A stretch of DNA of 64,000 bases from Prillingera fragicola (GCA_002335605.1 BEDY01000001.1:2542001-2606000); one strand, 5' to 3'; shown: positions 47,302 through 59,327, numbered from the stretch's first letter. Program-made: numbers and translations. The notes: generated from the letters alone by a model not told the origin.

Positions 47302-48039
47302 ATGCCCACTAGGTTCTCCAAGACGCGCAAGCACCGTGGTCACGTCTCGGTAGGTGTTTTCCCCCCCCGTTTTCATGAGAGTGTGCTGACATTGCAGGCG
47401 TAAGTGTTGATTGTGTGGCCTTGGCATGTCCTGCCTGCGCGCGCGTGCCTCTACTTGAAATCATTGCTAACGGTGTGATAGCGGTTACGGTCGTGTCGGT
47501 GAGTTGATGGAAACTTGGGAATGGAGCAAAGAGACTGACTTTCTCAGGCAAGCACAGGAAGTCGCCTGGTGGTCGCGGTCTCGCTGGTGGTCAGCACCAC
47601 CACAGGACTAACATGGACAAGGTGAGTTGTCTATGGAGCATGTGGTCCTTCACGCGTTCACGTCTGTTATAAGGAATGGCCGCTGACACTCTCGTAGTTC
47701 CACCCTGGTGAATATTTCCTCGCCTCTCCGCTGTCAGGTCAGCTGTGCTAACTATTTCAAGGTTACTTCGGAAAGGTCGGTCAGAGGCACTACCACAAGC
47801 TCCCCAACCACTACTACCGCCCCACCATGAACCTCGACAAGCTCATCTCGCTTCCCGAGGCCAAGGTTGAGGCCCCCTCCGGTTCCGTCCCCGTTATCGA
47901 CCTTGCCCAGGCCGGTGCCTTCAAGCTCCTCGGCAAGGGCCGCATCAACTCGGCTTTCATTGTCAAGGCCCGCTACGTTTCGGCCTCCGCTGAGCAGAAG
48001 ATCAAGGCTGCCGGTGGTGTCGTCAAGCTCGTCGCCTAA
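47302..48039 (+). CDS. RPL28: 60S ribosomal protein L28 (uL15, RPL27a homologue)
   Basis: uL15 is a core large-subunit protein. Six exons are needed: 47302-47349 (48 nt), 47398-47399 (2 nt), 47482-47498 (17 nt), 47548-47621 (74 nt), 47698-47707 (10 nt) and 47762-48039 (278 nt). They sum to 429 nt, or 142 residues plus stop. The protein matches the family throughout: [65 protein letters not shown]-like [30 protein letters not shown] and [11 protein letters not shown]. The 2-nt exon GC is bounded by a consensus acceptor (CTGAC...TTGCAG) and donor (GTAAGT). It supplies two bases of the alanine in VSAGYG; skipping it shifts the frame. The 10-nt exon encodes FHP plus one base. Confidence 0.95.
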
Positions 48040-48308
48040 GCGCGTCGTCCTTCTGGCGAGGAGAGGGGAGTTGCATGAGATGCAACGTGTACATGCGGAT
48101 ATGAGGCGCGTCTCTGGGGATACCAGTGCATGCGCGAGATGCTCAACGAAATCCTACCAAAGAGTTCACTGACTTTTGCTGCGTGGTTTGCGGGAAACAA
48201 CAGAGCAGAATGGTCGCGTGGGAGGGGGTGAAAAATCTCCCACCTCAATCGGACCAGGCTCCGCACATGCGAGTTCTACTGCATACAATCTACAATCTAT
48301 TGCGTGGG

Positions 48309-50172
48309 CTATCCATTGCACCACCTATTCCCCCACGTATCCAACGCCGGCCAGCCGGTAGACCTAGTCCCGTCATTCACATCACTGTCTCCTCCCAGGA
48401 ACGCATAGCTTTCATTTGCGTTAAAGTGCCGGTGTGGGCAGATAAAGCCCAGGCTGACGGGACACTTGCGCTCGACTGCCGTGCAGACGCCGATGCACGG
48501 CTTGAGCTCTTGATAATCAAACGCATACGCGGGGAACGGTTCGGGGTTGCGCGGTGCCCCCAGACTGCGAGGCACTGCCATGGGCGCCTGGGGTGCATGC
48601 TGCGTCGCGTCTGTAAAGTCGGGTGGGTGGCTGGGCGCGCACTGGGGGAGTACGATGCGGCACAGCCAGTCGCGATAGGCCGTGTAGCAGTCGAGGCATG
48701 TCGAGACAAACGAGTACTTGTCACGGCCGCATGCGAGGCCGTTGGCCAGCAGCGACGTCTCAAATGACTGGAGGTTGGCGCTAATCACGTCGGCATACGC
48801 TTGGGGAATGTCGAACAGTGGCGACTGGCCAGAGTCTGCAATGGGGCTCGCATAGCCAACACCGGGGCACATGTTGGTGGGAAGCATGAGTGGGCAGTTG
48901 AAGTCGGCTGCTGTCAGCGCAACAAGAGCTCTAGTACCCACCATCCTTAGTAGTGAAGAATGCCGGCCGGCTGATTGTCATCGTCTCCTCGTCAAGCATC
49001 CACATTGTATAGTTTGTGCTGGGCTGGAGATTGTCCAGCACGAAGTACGACCTAAAGCCCTCCACATTCTCGAGACGGGTCCACACCGTGTCTGCAGCGC
49101 GGTACTCTACCGCCGAGGTATTGGCAGCTGCCGTCGCGGCGTCGAGAATGGCCATGAGCGACGAGCCGAGACCAGTGTCGACGGGTGACTGGGACGTTGG
49201 AACCAGCGCGACAGTGAGGTTTGGCGACACGCCAAAGTAGCTAGTGTCGTTATAGTCGCCGGCAGCCCAGATGGGATCCCAAGACGGTCGCACGAGCTCA
49301 GCTCCGGGCAGCGTGTAGTTTGGATACGTTGGCTGTTCCAGTGGGTCGTCGTAGAGAATCGTGCTGAACACGAGCACCGAAGTCGCTGTAGAGTCGCCCA
49401 ATAATGGTGACGCCGGTGCAATACCCGGAACCTTGCCTTTGACATAGTCTTCGGCAAAATTAATGTACACCACCACGTTGCCATCGGATATTGACGCATT
49501 CGACACTTGGAGGGTCTCGTTGATACCTCGCCCGATGACAAAGCTTGGTCGAATCTCGCGCTCCTGGTCGACGTCGCCAGTGTCAATGTCGAGCGCATAC
49601 GTCCAGTTGGCAAACCCCTGGTCCCACACCACCTCCCATGTGTCATGATCCCTGTTCCTCTTATTCCACCCAGCTCCTCCACTGCCGCCGCTTGCCGAGT
49701 CGTCGCCCATCCGGTTCAGCTTGTAGGTGCGGTTCGGCTCATTGATGCCCACGAGCACGCGCGGAATGTCGCTCTGATTGGTGCTGAGCGAGACAATATT
49801 AAATGTCACTGCGAGTGATGACACGTTTTGCGGAAACTGCACAACGACGACCGGGTGTGTCTTGTTGAGAGGTTCTAGTGTGTGATTGCTGTTGGGATTT
49901 GTAATGTTGATTGTCGGCGCGCCGACCCACGCCGACACTGTCTTGGCAGGTATCGACGACGTTGCCACGGGCCTAGTCGTGGTCGCACTGCTGCTGCTCG
50001 AGCTTGTCGAAGTTGTCGATGACTGCGGTACGTCGACCTCTTCCTGTCCAAAGGCAAAGGGCAGGCACATGAGCAAGACGACGCCGAACCACCACGCCGC
50101 GAACGCTGGCCGCGAATGCGCCCGTGCGCACCGCCGAGCTCGTCTTGGATTCGACGTGCCGAGCTCCTGCAT
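48309..50172 (-). CDS. MID1: Stretch-activated calcium channel regulatory subunit Mid1
   Basis: Mid1 is the secreted/membrane-anchored partner of the Cch1 calcium channel and is needed for calcium uptake under stress. Two exons (50172-48942, 48907-48309; 34-nt intron) give 609 residues. After a basic N-terminus comes a signal-like helix (AAWWFGVVLLMCLPFAFG, about residues 25-42) and then a Ser/Thr-rich stretch. The lumenal part has many N-glycosylation sequons (NITN, NVSS, NRTY, NWTY, NETL, NASI, NYTL, NLTV). The Cys-rich C-terminal region shows the family pattern DFNCPLMLP, GLACGRDKYSFVSTCLDCYTAYRDWLCR, LPQC, CIGVCTAVERKCP and FICP. The start is the ATG at 50172. Confidence 0.92.
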
Positions 50173-50864
50173 GGGTGGGTTGGAGGGTCAGATTGACATT
50201 GTTGATGGATAAATGTTGCACAGCAACAGGACGGCGACGTGACCTGTGCGACCCGCGTGCTGGATTTCGCCGAGACAAGCTTCCGCAGCAGCCGCTCATG
50301 TTGGCGTCATTGATGTTGCAACATGCATAAACAAGTGTATATGGCTACAGGAGTACGCCGCCAGGAGATTGTGCAGTGGCCCTTGAGGCAAGCAAACACT
50401 TTACCAAGCTCGAGTTGCAGCAGCATGAGACCTGCTCAACAATGCATGACCTGCTCACAAGCTCAATCCGTGTCCGTTTCATGACCCTAACACCCACCCT
50501 ATCTCCCCCTCACTCTCCCAGTGTCAGGCTCTTCCGCCTAGACGGGGCTCAACTCGGACCGGTCTCGGCGCTGGAATCGCTCGCTTTATCCATCTGCCAC
50601 TCTCTACCCATCCACATCCAACCTGCATAGACCACCTTGTGTCCCTCGCCAACTCTCTTTGCAACCCTCGCGATTGGCCCCTGTACATTGTCGTGTGACG
50701 CCTCGCCTTCTCCCACGCGTGCCCCCCTTTGGCCCACACACGGTGGTTTGCGGCGGCGCTCGGATCGACTTGCCGTGTCTGCACGCACGCACGTACCGAC
50801 GCACGCACATCCGCCGCGGCGCTCGCCCCTCTTTGCTTCTTAGACAGTGACGGATCGAATCAAC
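50173..50864. promoter_or_regulatory. Divergent promoter between MID1 and the unknown Gln-rich gene
   Basis: The start codons are 692 bp apart on opposite strands. The half next to 50865 is CT-rich and contains no ATG from about 50480 onward on the plus strand, as expected for a leader. No clear TATA box or repeat was found. Confidence 0.5.
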
Positions 50865-52502
50865 ATGCCGCCGTCACACAGACCCTCCACCACAACGCTC
50901 TACCTCCCACCGGTTAAAGGTGACGAGGGGGCTTCCTCTTCGCCAAACACGCCGTCTCTCGAGGTTCTCCTCATGGCGCAGCAAATAGCTCAATCCAGAG
51001 GCCACAGCTTTGACATTGACAGCTTTTTGCTGCCAGACCAGCGCGATGAGTATGTGGCGCTGCTAGCTCGCGGTGGAGATGGCGCGGACGGCGCGTCGGT
51101 CGCGTCCGGTTCTGGTTCTGCTCAAGACGAGGCACCGACCGAAGCTGAGGAAAGCGAAGCCGACAACGGTGACGGAGAGGACTCCGAGGAGCGGCCATCA
51201 AAGCGTGCGCGTGTTCAAGGATCGCATCCAACCCCGCTCGCTCAGCAGTACTGGCGCCAACGCATGGAGCGTCTTGCCCACATTCAGCGACGGTCCGCTA
51301 CACCGCGGGTCAAGAACGAGCCAGAAGAACCCGGCACGCCAGTGATCACCTCTGCACCACATACCCCTGGTCCCAGTACCCCACTCCGTCACCATCACCA
51401 CCACGCTAAAGAGGACAAGCCGCCTACCCCGGCTGAGAAGGCCAACATCCAGCAATCAGCCTCCTACTGGTACGTCTGACACGGCTGTTTGTTGCTGACA
51501 GGCAGGAATAACCTTCTAATCCAAGCTCGTGCGCAGCGTGGTCCGCAGTGGGAATACAACACTCAGCTTTACCAGGTGGACCGCTTCCGCCCAGAGTACT
51601 ATACGCAGGGACGACCTCCCCCTCCTACGCCACCGCCGCGCTCGCCCAAACCTCTGCCACCAGTCGCCGACGCTAGCAAGGGCAAGCCCGAGCTTCCCAA
51701 CGGCGGTGTATCTGCAGCGAACGGTGATCCTCCCTCATCGTCAGCACCTTCCACCACTGCGCCCATCGCGACCCCGTCTGCGGCTCCTTCATCTACCCCG
51801 GCGCAGCAACAGCGTCCTACACCGGCAATAGTCACCAATAGCAGTCAGGATTCAGGCGCAGCTGGTGCGGCCGGCCAACCTGGGCGTTTCCCGTTTGCCC
51901 AACCTGGGGCGTCGCCCGCAACGCCTCAGTCTGGTCCGGGTGGCTACAGCAACTTCAACGCGCCCGGCGCGCAGGCCAGTCCCAGCCCACACCAGCAACC
52001 CCCACACAATCTCGCTCACCTTCCTCCCCAACTCCGACTCGCTCAGGCGCAAGCCCATGCGCAGGCCCAGGCAGCTCAGCAGGCCCAGCTCCAGGCTGCA
52101 CAACAGGCGGCTCAGCAGCGTGCCCAGCAGATGCCACAAGGCGGCAACCCACAAGCCCAAGCGCTTGCCGCTGCCCAAGCGCAGGCGCTCGCGCTCGGCC
52201 AACAGGAGGGCGCGTTCCACAACCTCAACCCAGGCATGCTGCACATGCAGCAGCAACCAGGCTCTCATCCCGGCATGCAGGGTGGCGGTGGTGGACCAGG
52301 TGGACCTCCAGGCGGACCGGCGGGAGGAGGAATCAACCCCATGATGATGGGCATGGGCGGGGGCGGCATGCCGCCTGGCATGATGATGGGCGGGATGCAG
52401 GGCCAGTTCCAAGGTGGCCAGGGCCCCATGTTGGCCGGCGCAGGCGGACAGGGACCGATGCTCGGCGGTGGATGGGGAGGGGAGGCGTCGTTTACTTCGT
52501 AG
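50865..52502 (+). CDS. Unknown protein with Gln-rich and Met/Gly-rich C-terminus
   Basis: Two exons (50865-51469, 51506-52502; 36-nt intron) give 533 residues. The intron must end at GGCAG (51505), because the earlier CAG would bring in a stop. The N-terminus (MPPSHRPSTTTLYLPP) leads to a short conserved-looking helix (SLEVLLMAQQIAQSRGHSFDIDSFLLP) and an acidic stretch (EAEESEADNGDGEDSEE). A basic patch with a possible nuclear signal (RPSKRARV) follows, then WRQRMERLAHIQRRS and, after the intron, LLIQARAQRGPQWEYNTQLYQV. The last 300 residues are Pro-rich, then Gln/Ala-rich, then Met/Gly-rich. The layout is that of a nuclear transcription or chromatin co-factor, but I recognise no family. Confidence 0.75.
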
Positions 52503-52724
52503 GTTTTGCATAGTAGCATGGATTGTACGTCTCGTCATGATGCAATGGGCACAGAGCTCAGTGTGCAGAGAAGTTGGATTCATCGAGCGTATGGGAGAGG
52601 CATGATATGGACAACGGTGTATGGCAACATGGAGAGCGTGGTCTAACTGCACTTTTGGAGGATGCGGCTGTTGATGAGGGCTGGAAAGCGGAGACTGCCA
52701 TCAGATGTTGTCATGTGCAGCTAC

Positions 52725-55598
52725 TCACAGTTCAATGAGCGCGTCGTCGTCGTCGGTCTGATTCACAAGTTCACGAATAGCGCGCAGCGCGCGGCTCTTG
52801 CCATTGGGCGGAGTCTGGGCCGTCAGCAACGATCAGCAAAGCTACCCACGTTGATGAGCTGACTCCATTTGCGAATAATGTCCATCTTTGTGGGAATGTG
52901 GCGCGGGCGGTCTTGGAAGGGGAGGGGTTGCGACTCGAGACCGAGACGCTCGAGAAGGGCCGGACCACCGAGCTTGATAATGTGGAGACTGTCGCGGGGC
53001 GGCATGCTTGCCAGGCTGTCGAGCGTGATAGCCTCGAGGTCGACGGTGCTGGTTTGGGGGGTGGGCGACGGGGCGGAAGGTTTGTTGGCCTGAATGAGTA
53101 TACGTTCCTCAGCCACCAGACTCTGCTCTTCGAGGCGGGTGTTGGCAAGCTCGTCAGTAATGTCCTGCATGCTGGGACGGCGGTTTCGGTTGAACGTAGG
53201 GCTGAAGCGCCCTTCGCCCGAGTGACGACGGTAGGGACGCTGCTTGGGGCCTGGGTTATGGCGCTTCGAAAAGTCGCGCGGCTCATGGTACGAGCACTGG
53301 ATCTGTTGGTTGCCCATCACCGCACCGTCCATGACTTCAATCGCGTGCGCCGCTGAACGTCAGCGCCTACAGAACGTTAACGCTTACCCTCGCTTGGATC
53401 GTGGTAGGACACAAAACCATATCCGCGCGACCTGCCAAGAATGTCACGCATAACACGGGCATTTACAACCCGACCAAGCTGGCTAAACACATGACCCAGG
53501 TAGTGGCCAGTGATGTCTGGGTCAAGGTTCTGACAGTCAGCCAAGCTCAATTCCCACACCAACCTTGATCATAACGTTGCAATAATCCACGAGGCCAGAT
53601 GTACTGCCCGATCCGGGACCGTTGCTGGGGGAAGGCTCAATGTGCTGGCCTGGACCATGCTGAATAACGCTGCCGTTCTCGCTCACGATACCACCAGGGA
53701 TATTGATCCACTTGTGGCGCCACCCGCGAGGCCTGCGGTGTCCGCAACGGCGGGCTCTGAAATGCGGTTCGCGTGGCTCGTCATGTTGGCCGTGTTCATT
53801 GTCGAGAGGGATACTGCTGTAAGGAGGCGTAGGCAAAGCTGTGAGTTTGTTGTGCGACGCCCACGGAACGGTAGGGTGGGACGCTGAAGGTGGCGGCGAT
53901 GGCGGGGGCACAGCGCTGATGCCCTCTATCGAGGACAGAGTCTGACCGGATCCTGGGGCGAATGCACCTGGGTGAGTGACATAAGCTACGCCGCGATGAG
54001 GCAGGCTTGAGTGGTCGCGAGCTTGAGGGGATGTGAGGGGTGGAGGTCCCATTGGCGGTCGACCACGCCGCCCAGTGGGCTCCGAGAGACTTATCGGGGC
54101 TGGACGCGAGCCTGCCGTGGAGGCAGCGGGCTGGCAGGGTACGGGAAGGCCCTTCGGAGGGGCTGTTGAACTGCCAACTTGGGGAGGACCTTGAAGCAGA
54201 TGCGGAGGCATAGGCCGCATGGGACCACCTGGTGGAGCAGGCGGCAATCCAGTGGACGGTAAAGCCATGGACGTAAGGTGCTCACCGGGCGGCCCTGCAG
54301 GATGGCCAGCTGGCATCCCCCCCGCGCTGGGGAACGAAGCGAATGAGGGCGGACGCTGAAAGTCCATTGGAGTGGTTGAGATGTAGGATGGGTCCTTGCG
54401 AACATCCCTATACCTGTCAGTCACATCGCGCTACCAAAGCACTTACACCTGCCACCCCTGGATGCCGCTAGTGCTGGCAAACCCGGCCTCAAAGTTGGCC
54501 GCTTCGTCTTCGTACCAGAACTCGGCCTTGGCACGCCAACGGACCTCCCCGTTGTCATCATCACCGGGGAGGTCTGTTGGGGGGCTCATCTCCAATATCA
54601 CCGACAGTTCGCGGAGAGAGCCCCATGGGCGGAGCGCGTCCCACAGCTGGCCATCCGTAGGCACGATATGCGGCCCCTCCCAAGTAAACTTGGTGGGACG
54701 AATGAAGCGAGGCGCGACGGGTGCAGGTGGAAGCGGCACCTCGCTGTTGGGAGGAGGAAATGGCGAGACCATAATGTTGAGACTGGCAAGGAAGGGATGG
54801 CGCAGGAGAATGCACAGTGCCTTTTCAGCTGATATTGTTAGCCCCATCGCAAACATGCAACTAAAGTACGTACCGGCATCCATAGTCATGAACTCGAGCG
54901 TCCCTGTCGTTTAGCGCCCTCTCAAGACCCAAGGCGTACCATTCTTCCTCATCCAATTGTAGTATGCGTCAGGATAGAGACGCTGCTCGTGGGGAACAGC
55001 GTCTCGGGAATGCAGAGTCACATGTTGAACACCTTGACGCGACAGCGCGTCAACGATCTCATGGTCCTGCAAAGTAGCCGGAATAGAGGTAAGATAGATC
55101 ACAGGAAGGCGCTGACATTAGCGGGCCTCAAGGAAGGTTTCTCACCAAGAAGGGATGGGGACGTGAATTGGTCATGAACACGGGCGGGCATGGAGCGTGC
55201 GATACAAAGTCGAGAGGTTGAGGTGGTCCAGCATAGTAAAAGTGATCAGGAGGCAGGTCGAAGCCGGGTGGGAGCGGGCGAGCCATGGCCCACGGGGGTG
55301 ATGTTGGGGCGTACTGATTTTGCGCTGGTGGAGGCGGCGGCATGGGATGAGCAAGGAACTGGGCACCAAAAGATGGTGGTCGATGAAGTGGAGGAAGCGG
55401 CAGAAGCGGTGGCCCAGGACGAGGAGGACCAAAGGCAGGTTGCAGGTCAAGCGGCATTGGTTGCGGAAGGAAAGGCTGCGCGGTGGCGACCAGGGATGCA
55501 GGTGCAGAGGTAGAGCTCGACTCGGTAGGTGAGCTTAAACGGAGGGGTGGAGGAGCAGACGGGAGATTGGGAGGAAGAGTGGTCATGCCGGCCGACAT
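52725..55598 (-). CDS. RNA-binding protein with two RRM-type domains
   Basis: A multi-exon gene with a long Pro-rich N-terminus (about 150 residues from MSAGMTTLPPNLPSAPPP). A diverged first RRM follows (LPVIYLTSIPATLQDHEIVDALSRQG, then LEFMTMDAAEKALCILLRHPF). Next is a conserved block (PTKFTWEGPHIVPTDGQLWDALRPWGSLREL), a long Pro/Gly/Ser linker, and a canonical RRM. That RRM has RNP2 NVMIKNL, the helix HYLGHVFSQLGRV, RNP1 SRGYGFVSY and the end NQQIQCSYHEPRD. The C-terminus (MQDITDELANTRL and DLEAITLDSLASMPPRDSL) ends ALIEL with TGA at 52725-52727. An extra upstream exon encoding SFAFLQ joined to ILANIM is possible, which would move the start. A role in mRNA control is inferred from domains only. 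Confidence 0.75.
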
Positions 55599-57144
55599 GA
55601 TGTTGGCAAGAATCTGTAGTCAAGGCAACCGCAGTGATCAAAGTTTACCTGGAGGAAAGCAAAGCTGTCACAAGTCACAGGAGGTGTTCAGTCGCGTCAC
55701 CTTCCTCGACAATGGATTGTGGGTAGAAAGAATAACCGACGCGACGATGGCAATTACTGGGAGGACAGTGTGTGGGGCATGAGGACTGGTGGTGTGAGAG
55801 CAGGGGAGGTTGCTTGTTGATGAATGAGTAGAGTAGAGCAATGCCAAGGGATGTATGCCAGAGGGGAAAGGACCAACAACAAAAGTCCAGTCGACTTTGT
55901 GGTGAGTGAGCTGCGAGTGTGCGTCGGGTGAACACTGGGCTGCCACGCCCGAGTCTAGTTTGCGACAACACGCGACGTCTTGCGCCCCTCTGTTGACCCT
56001 GGGAAGAACACACACGCAGGCGCGTCGAGGGGCGCAGAGTGACACTAGTGCTGGGCAGAGGAAGGTGAATAAAGCTTGAAGACAGGACTGACAAGTCCAG
56101 TCCTTCGCAAGTACGAGTGCTCCACAAGTGCTGTAGAGCTGGCAAGTCAGCGAATTCCATGTCCACTTGGGCAAGACAACCTCACCTATGCACAGAGGAG
56201 GCTTTGTTTACTGCATGGCTTGGTTGTCTTGGTGACCGAGGGCGCAGATGGATAGATTGGCGGTCGAATCAATCGAAAGGACCACCACTGCCAGCGCGTG
56301 TGGACGTGTGGGTCGTGTGGACAGACCTATCCACGGGGACGCGCGTTGTGCTCGGCTCGCTTGGTGTTTGCCCCCCTTTGTTGACATGCCCTGTGCTTGA
56401 CGCCCAACATTAAAGACATCGAAAGACTCACCCCCCCAAGACGAGGTGATCCATGCACAGTCATTGCTCAGCGTAAGCGCACGGTTCGCTGTCGCATCAG
56501 TAACCCAGCAGGAAATAGCAGGACGTCTGTGCGCCTGGAGGGTAAACGACAGAGAAGACTTTGCAAGCAAAGAATCGTGAGCCAACCACTGCAATGAACA
56601 CCTCTGGGAGCATGAATGTGTGCCGAAAGGATATCGACCTCAGTGCACAACCGGTCAGAGTGAGTGGACATTGTGAACAGCGGCTTGGAACGCGCCAAAT
56701 TAAGTTTCCTCAGCGTTGGCAGGGCGCGCGGATCTCAGGCAGGCTGCCCGCGCTGCAGGCCACCGCGTGCCTCTACCGTCAACTATCCCCATGGCGACGC
56801 AATGTGCAGCCATCATTACAAGCCCAACAATGCCATGCATACTCAGAGTCTGCTACCTATCTCCATGTACCTCACTGTTCTGCCATCGATGCCAAGCATG
56901 AATGAGTGTCGCACGTCGTGATCCAAAGATTGCCTCAGGAGATTGATCGAGTGGAGGTCCAGGCACGGAGTGGTCTCTGTCCCGTACGTAACTTGCAACG
57001 TTGGAACCTCCGTTTGTAACACCACACATTTACGTGGCTTGAAAACCTCCCTCTTCGCACCTCTGCGTCTCCCCATTACTCTCTCTGGACGGCACTAGTC
57101 ACTGTCTGCGGCTACGACGTGCAGCAGCGCGTATAATCGCCACA
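55599..57144. other. Intergenic: divergent upstream regions of RRM and GT90 genes
   Basis: A 1.5 kb gap between divergent genes. It contains candidate leader exons of the RRM gene at its left side (a GTAAAC donor and CTACAG acceptor flank a possible intron just upstream of 55615). No ATG precedes the GT90 start from about 56905. Frames in between have no motif. No RNA gene or repeat was seen. Confidence 0.45.
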
Positions 57145-59327
57145 ATGCCTCGACCGCAACGCGTTTTATCGATCCTTTTGGCGATCGCGATTGTCTACGT
57201 GCTTCACGTCATCTACAGCGATGGCGGCGATGTGACACCCCAGAAGACTGGGCAACAGAACCCATTCAAGCAAGACTCGACGCGTAAAACACCATCTTCG
57301 CCAGGAAGGCGACCCTCGTTTGGCCTCGGCAACAAACCAGCCGCCGCTGCCAACCTAGACCCCGTCCGCGAGCCTCTCACCAAGCACCCGCTGCAGACTA
57401 CCAACCTGGATATCGACTATCCTGGCGTTGAGGTCGATGAGCGCGGTATGGTTACTTTTGACGTGGCCACGGACAAGCGTCACCCAATTGAAGTCTTGAT
57501 GGAACGTGCCAAGCTGCAAGTTGCCGAGATCGACAAGCGTATTGAGAAGATTCAGAGCGTCAAGCAGGCTGCCCGAGACTATGAGCGCGCTTGGAAGATG
57601 AAGCCGCCCCGTGGATTCGAGTCATGGTATGTCTTGTCTTACTTGAAAGAAACTTGGCTGATCGGCAGGTACAACTACGCCCGAGACCAGGGATCGCTCC
57701 GAGTGCCCTCGCTGTTCCCCACGACCTTCAAGCCATTCCTCACTTTTCTTTCGTACCCCGCCGAGGTGTTGCACCAGCGGGTCCTGGAAGAGAGCGTTAG
57801 GGAACCCATGTGGACCTTTACGTTTGTCCCAGAGGGCCAGGGAGATCCTGGAACAGGTCTGGACGAGGAAGGCGAATGGTACCCCCAAGGCCCCCGCGAT
57901 GCTCGCGGATGGCGTCCTCGCCCTCGTGGTCGTGTCCAGGTCGGAGGTCCGTTTGCGTGGAAGTGGCGCTGCAAGTGAGTAGACTATCAAGTCTGTATCT
58001 AACAGCCTTTCAGCAACACATTGAACCTTATCGCGCCTCTTTTGCCTCTGCTTCCCGACGAGTTCTTCACAATGAAGCCGCCACTCACGATGGTCTTCAA
58101 CGCCGACGACGGCCCTCGTGGTATCATGCACGACTTTTTCCGTGAGAGGTCTACCAACCTTGCCATGGCCGGCAGGACTTGGAACACTGCAGCCATGGAG
58201 GCTGCGGAGAGGCAGCTCCGGTGGACCGCTGGTTGGCACTGGGGATGCCCCGATGGCAGCCCCTTGCGCGACAGTGCAGTGGACACGATTCTGAATGGCG
58301 AGATTGGCAAGAGCTCCATCCACTCTGGTCCAACCAAGGAGTTTGTGGGCGACTTCTACATGTCGACCGACGTGTGCTACAACCCCAACATCCGGGAGCT
58401 GCATTCGAATGCGCTTGGTGACCATCGATTCGCCCACAACCCTCCTTCGCCTTATGTGTCTGTGTGCCGAACATTGCGTAGCACCGACATAGTCGGAGTC
58501 CCGCTCGACGCAGTGTACCAGACTGTGCCCAAGATCAAGTGGGAGGCCAAGGCAGAGAACAGGGTTCTGTGGCGTGGATCCGGCACTGGCATCTCGCAGA
58601 AGAAAGACCTCCCGTGGCGCAAGAGCCAACGCCAGCGTTTGCATTACTTTGCCAACAACCAGTCGAGCAGCACAGCCCCCGTTCTCGTCGACCACGGACC
58701 TGGCAAGGTCACCATCGAGGACTTTCCTGTCAAGTTGATGAACGAAAAGTGGTTCGACATTGGTCTAGCCGGTGGCCCTACTCAGTGCAGTGAAGAGGAT
58801 GGCACTTGCGAGGAGCTGCGCACCGAGTTTGAGTGGAAGCAGGGTGTGCTGCCCGACGAGGCGCTGGCCTACAAGTACACGATTGACGTAGATGGGTGAG
58901 TCGATTTGACGAGAATGTGAGCTGACGGTGCAGAAATGCTTGGAGTTCGCGATTCCGCCGTCTGTTGTCGAGCAACAATGTCGTGCTCAAGAGCACCATG
59001 TTTGTGAGTTTGCTGATTGGTTTTTTGTTGGCAGTGCTAACTCTACAGCCTGAGTGGTTCAACGACATCCTGGTCCCATGGTACCACTACGTTCCCATCA
59101 AGTTTGATTACTCTGACGTCTACGACATTATGGGTTACTTCCTCGGCGCTCCCGACGGCTCGAGTGTGAGCCACGACGAAGCCGCCAAGCAGATAGCTGC
59201 CCACGCTGTTGACTTTGTCGAGGATCATTGGCGACCAGAGGACATGCGTTCCATTCACATGCTGGTCCTCCTCGAGTACTGGCGTATCATGTCGCCGGAC
59301 CGCAAGAAGGCCGTGTACAACGCATAA
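57145..59327 (+). CDS. GT90-family glycosyltransferase, CAP10/capsule-associated type
   Basis: GT90 enzymes (Cap10 group of Cryptococcus, KDELC/POGLUT of animals) transfer xylose or glucose in the secretory pathway. A signal-anchor helix (VLSILLAIAIVYVLHVIY, about residues 7-24) is followed by a stem region and a coiled-coil-like part (KLQVAEIDKRIEKIQSVKQAARDYERAW). The catalytic part includes GFESWYNYARDQG, TMVFNADDGPRG, FYMSTDVCYNPNI, NRVLWRGSGTG, WFDIGLAGGPTQC and the diagnostic block ALAYKYTIDVDGNAWSSRF, RLLSSNNVVLKSTMFPEWF, ILVPWYHYVPI. It ends EYWRIMSPDRKKAVYNA. Five short exons encode about 670 residues. Acceptor sugar and product are unknown; in tremellomycetes relatives contribute to capsule or O-glycan xylosylation. 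Confidence 0.9.

Noticed and set aside
51852..52652. 266-codon minus-strand frame, possible extension of the RRM gene past its TGA
   Set aside because: Splicing from GAACT|GTGAGT to the next AG puts the product into a low-complexity antisense of the Gln-rich gene. The TGA at 52725 gives a natural end (ALIEL).
57622..58695. 357-codon minus-strand frame opposite the GT90 gene
   Set aside because: Antisense shadow of a clearly coding GT90 catalytic domain; no motif of its own.
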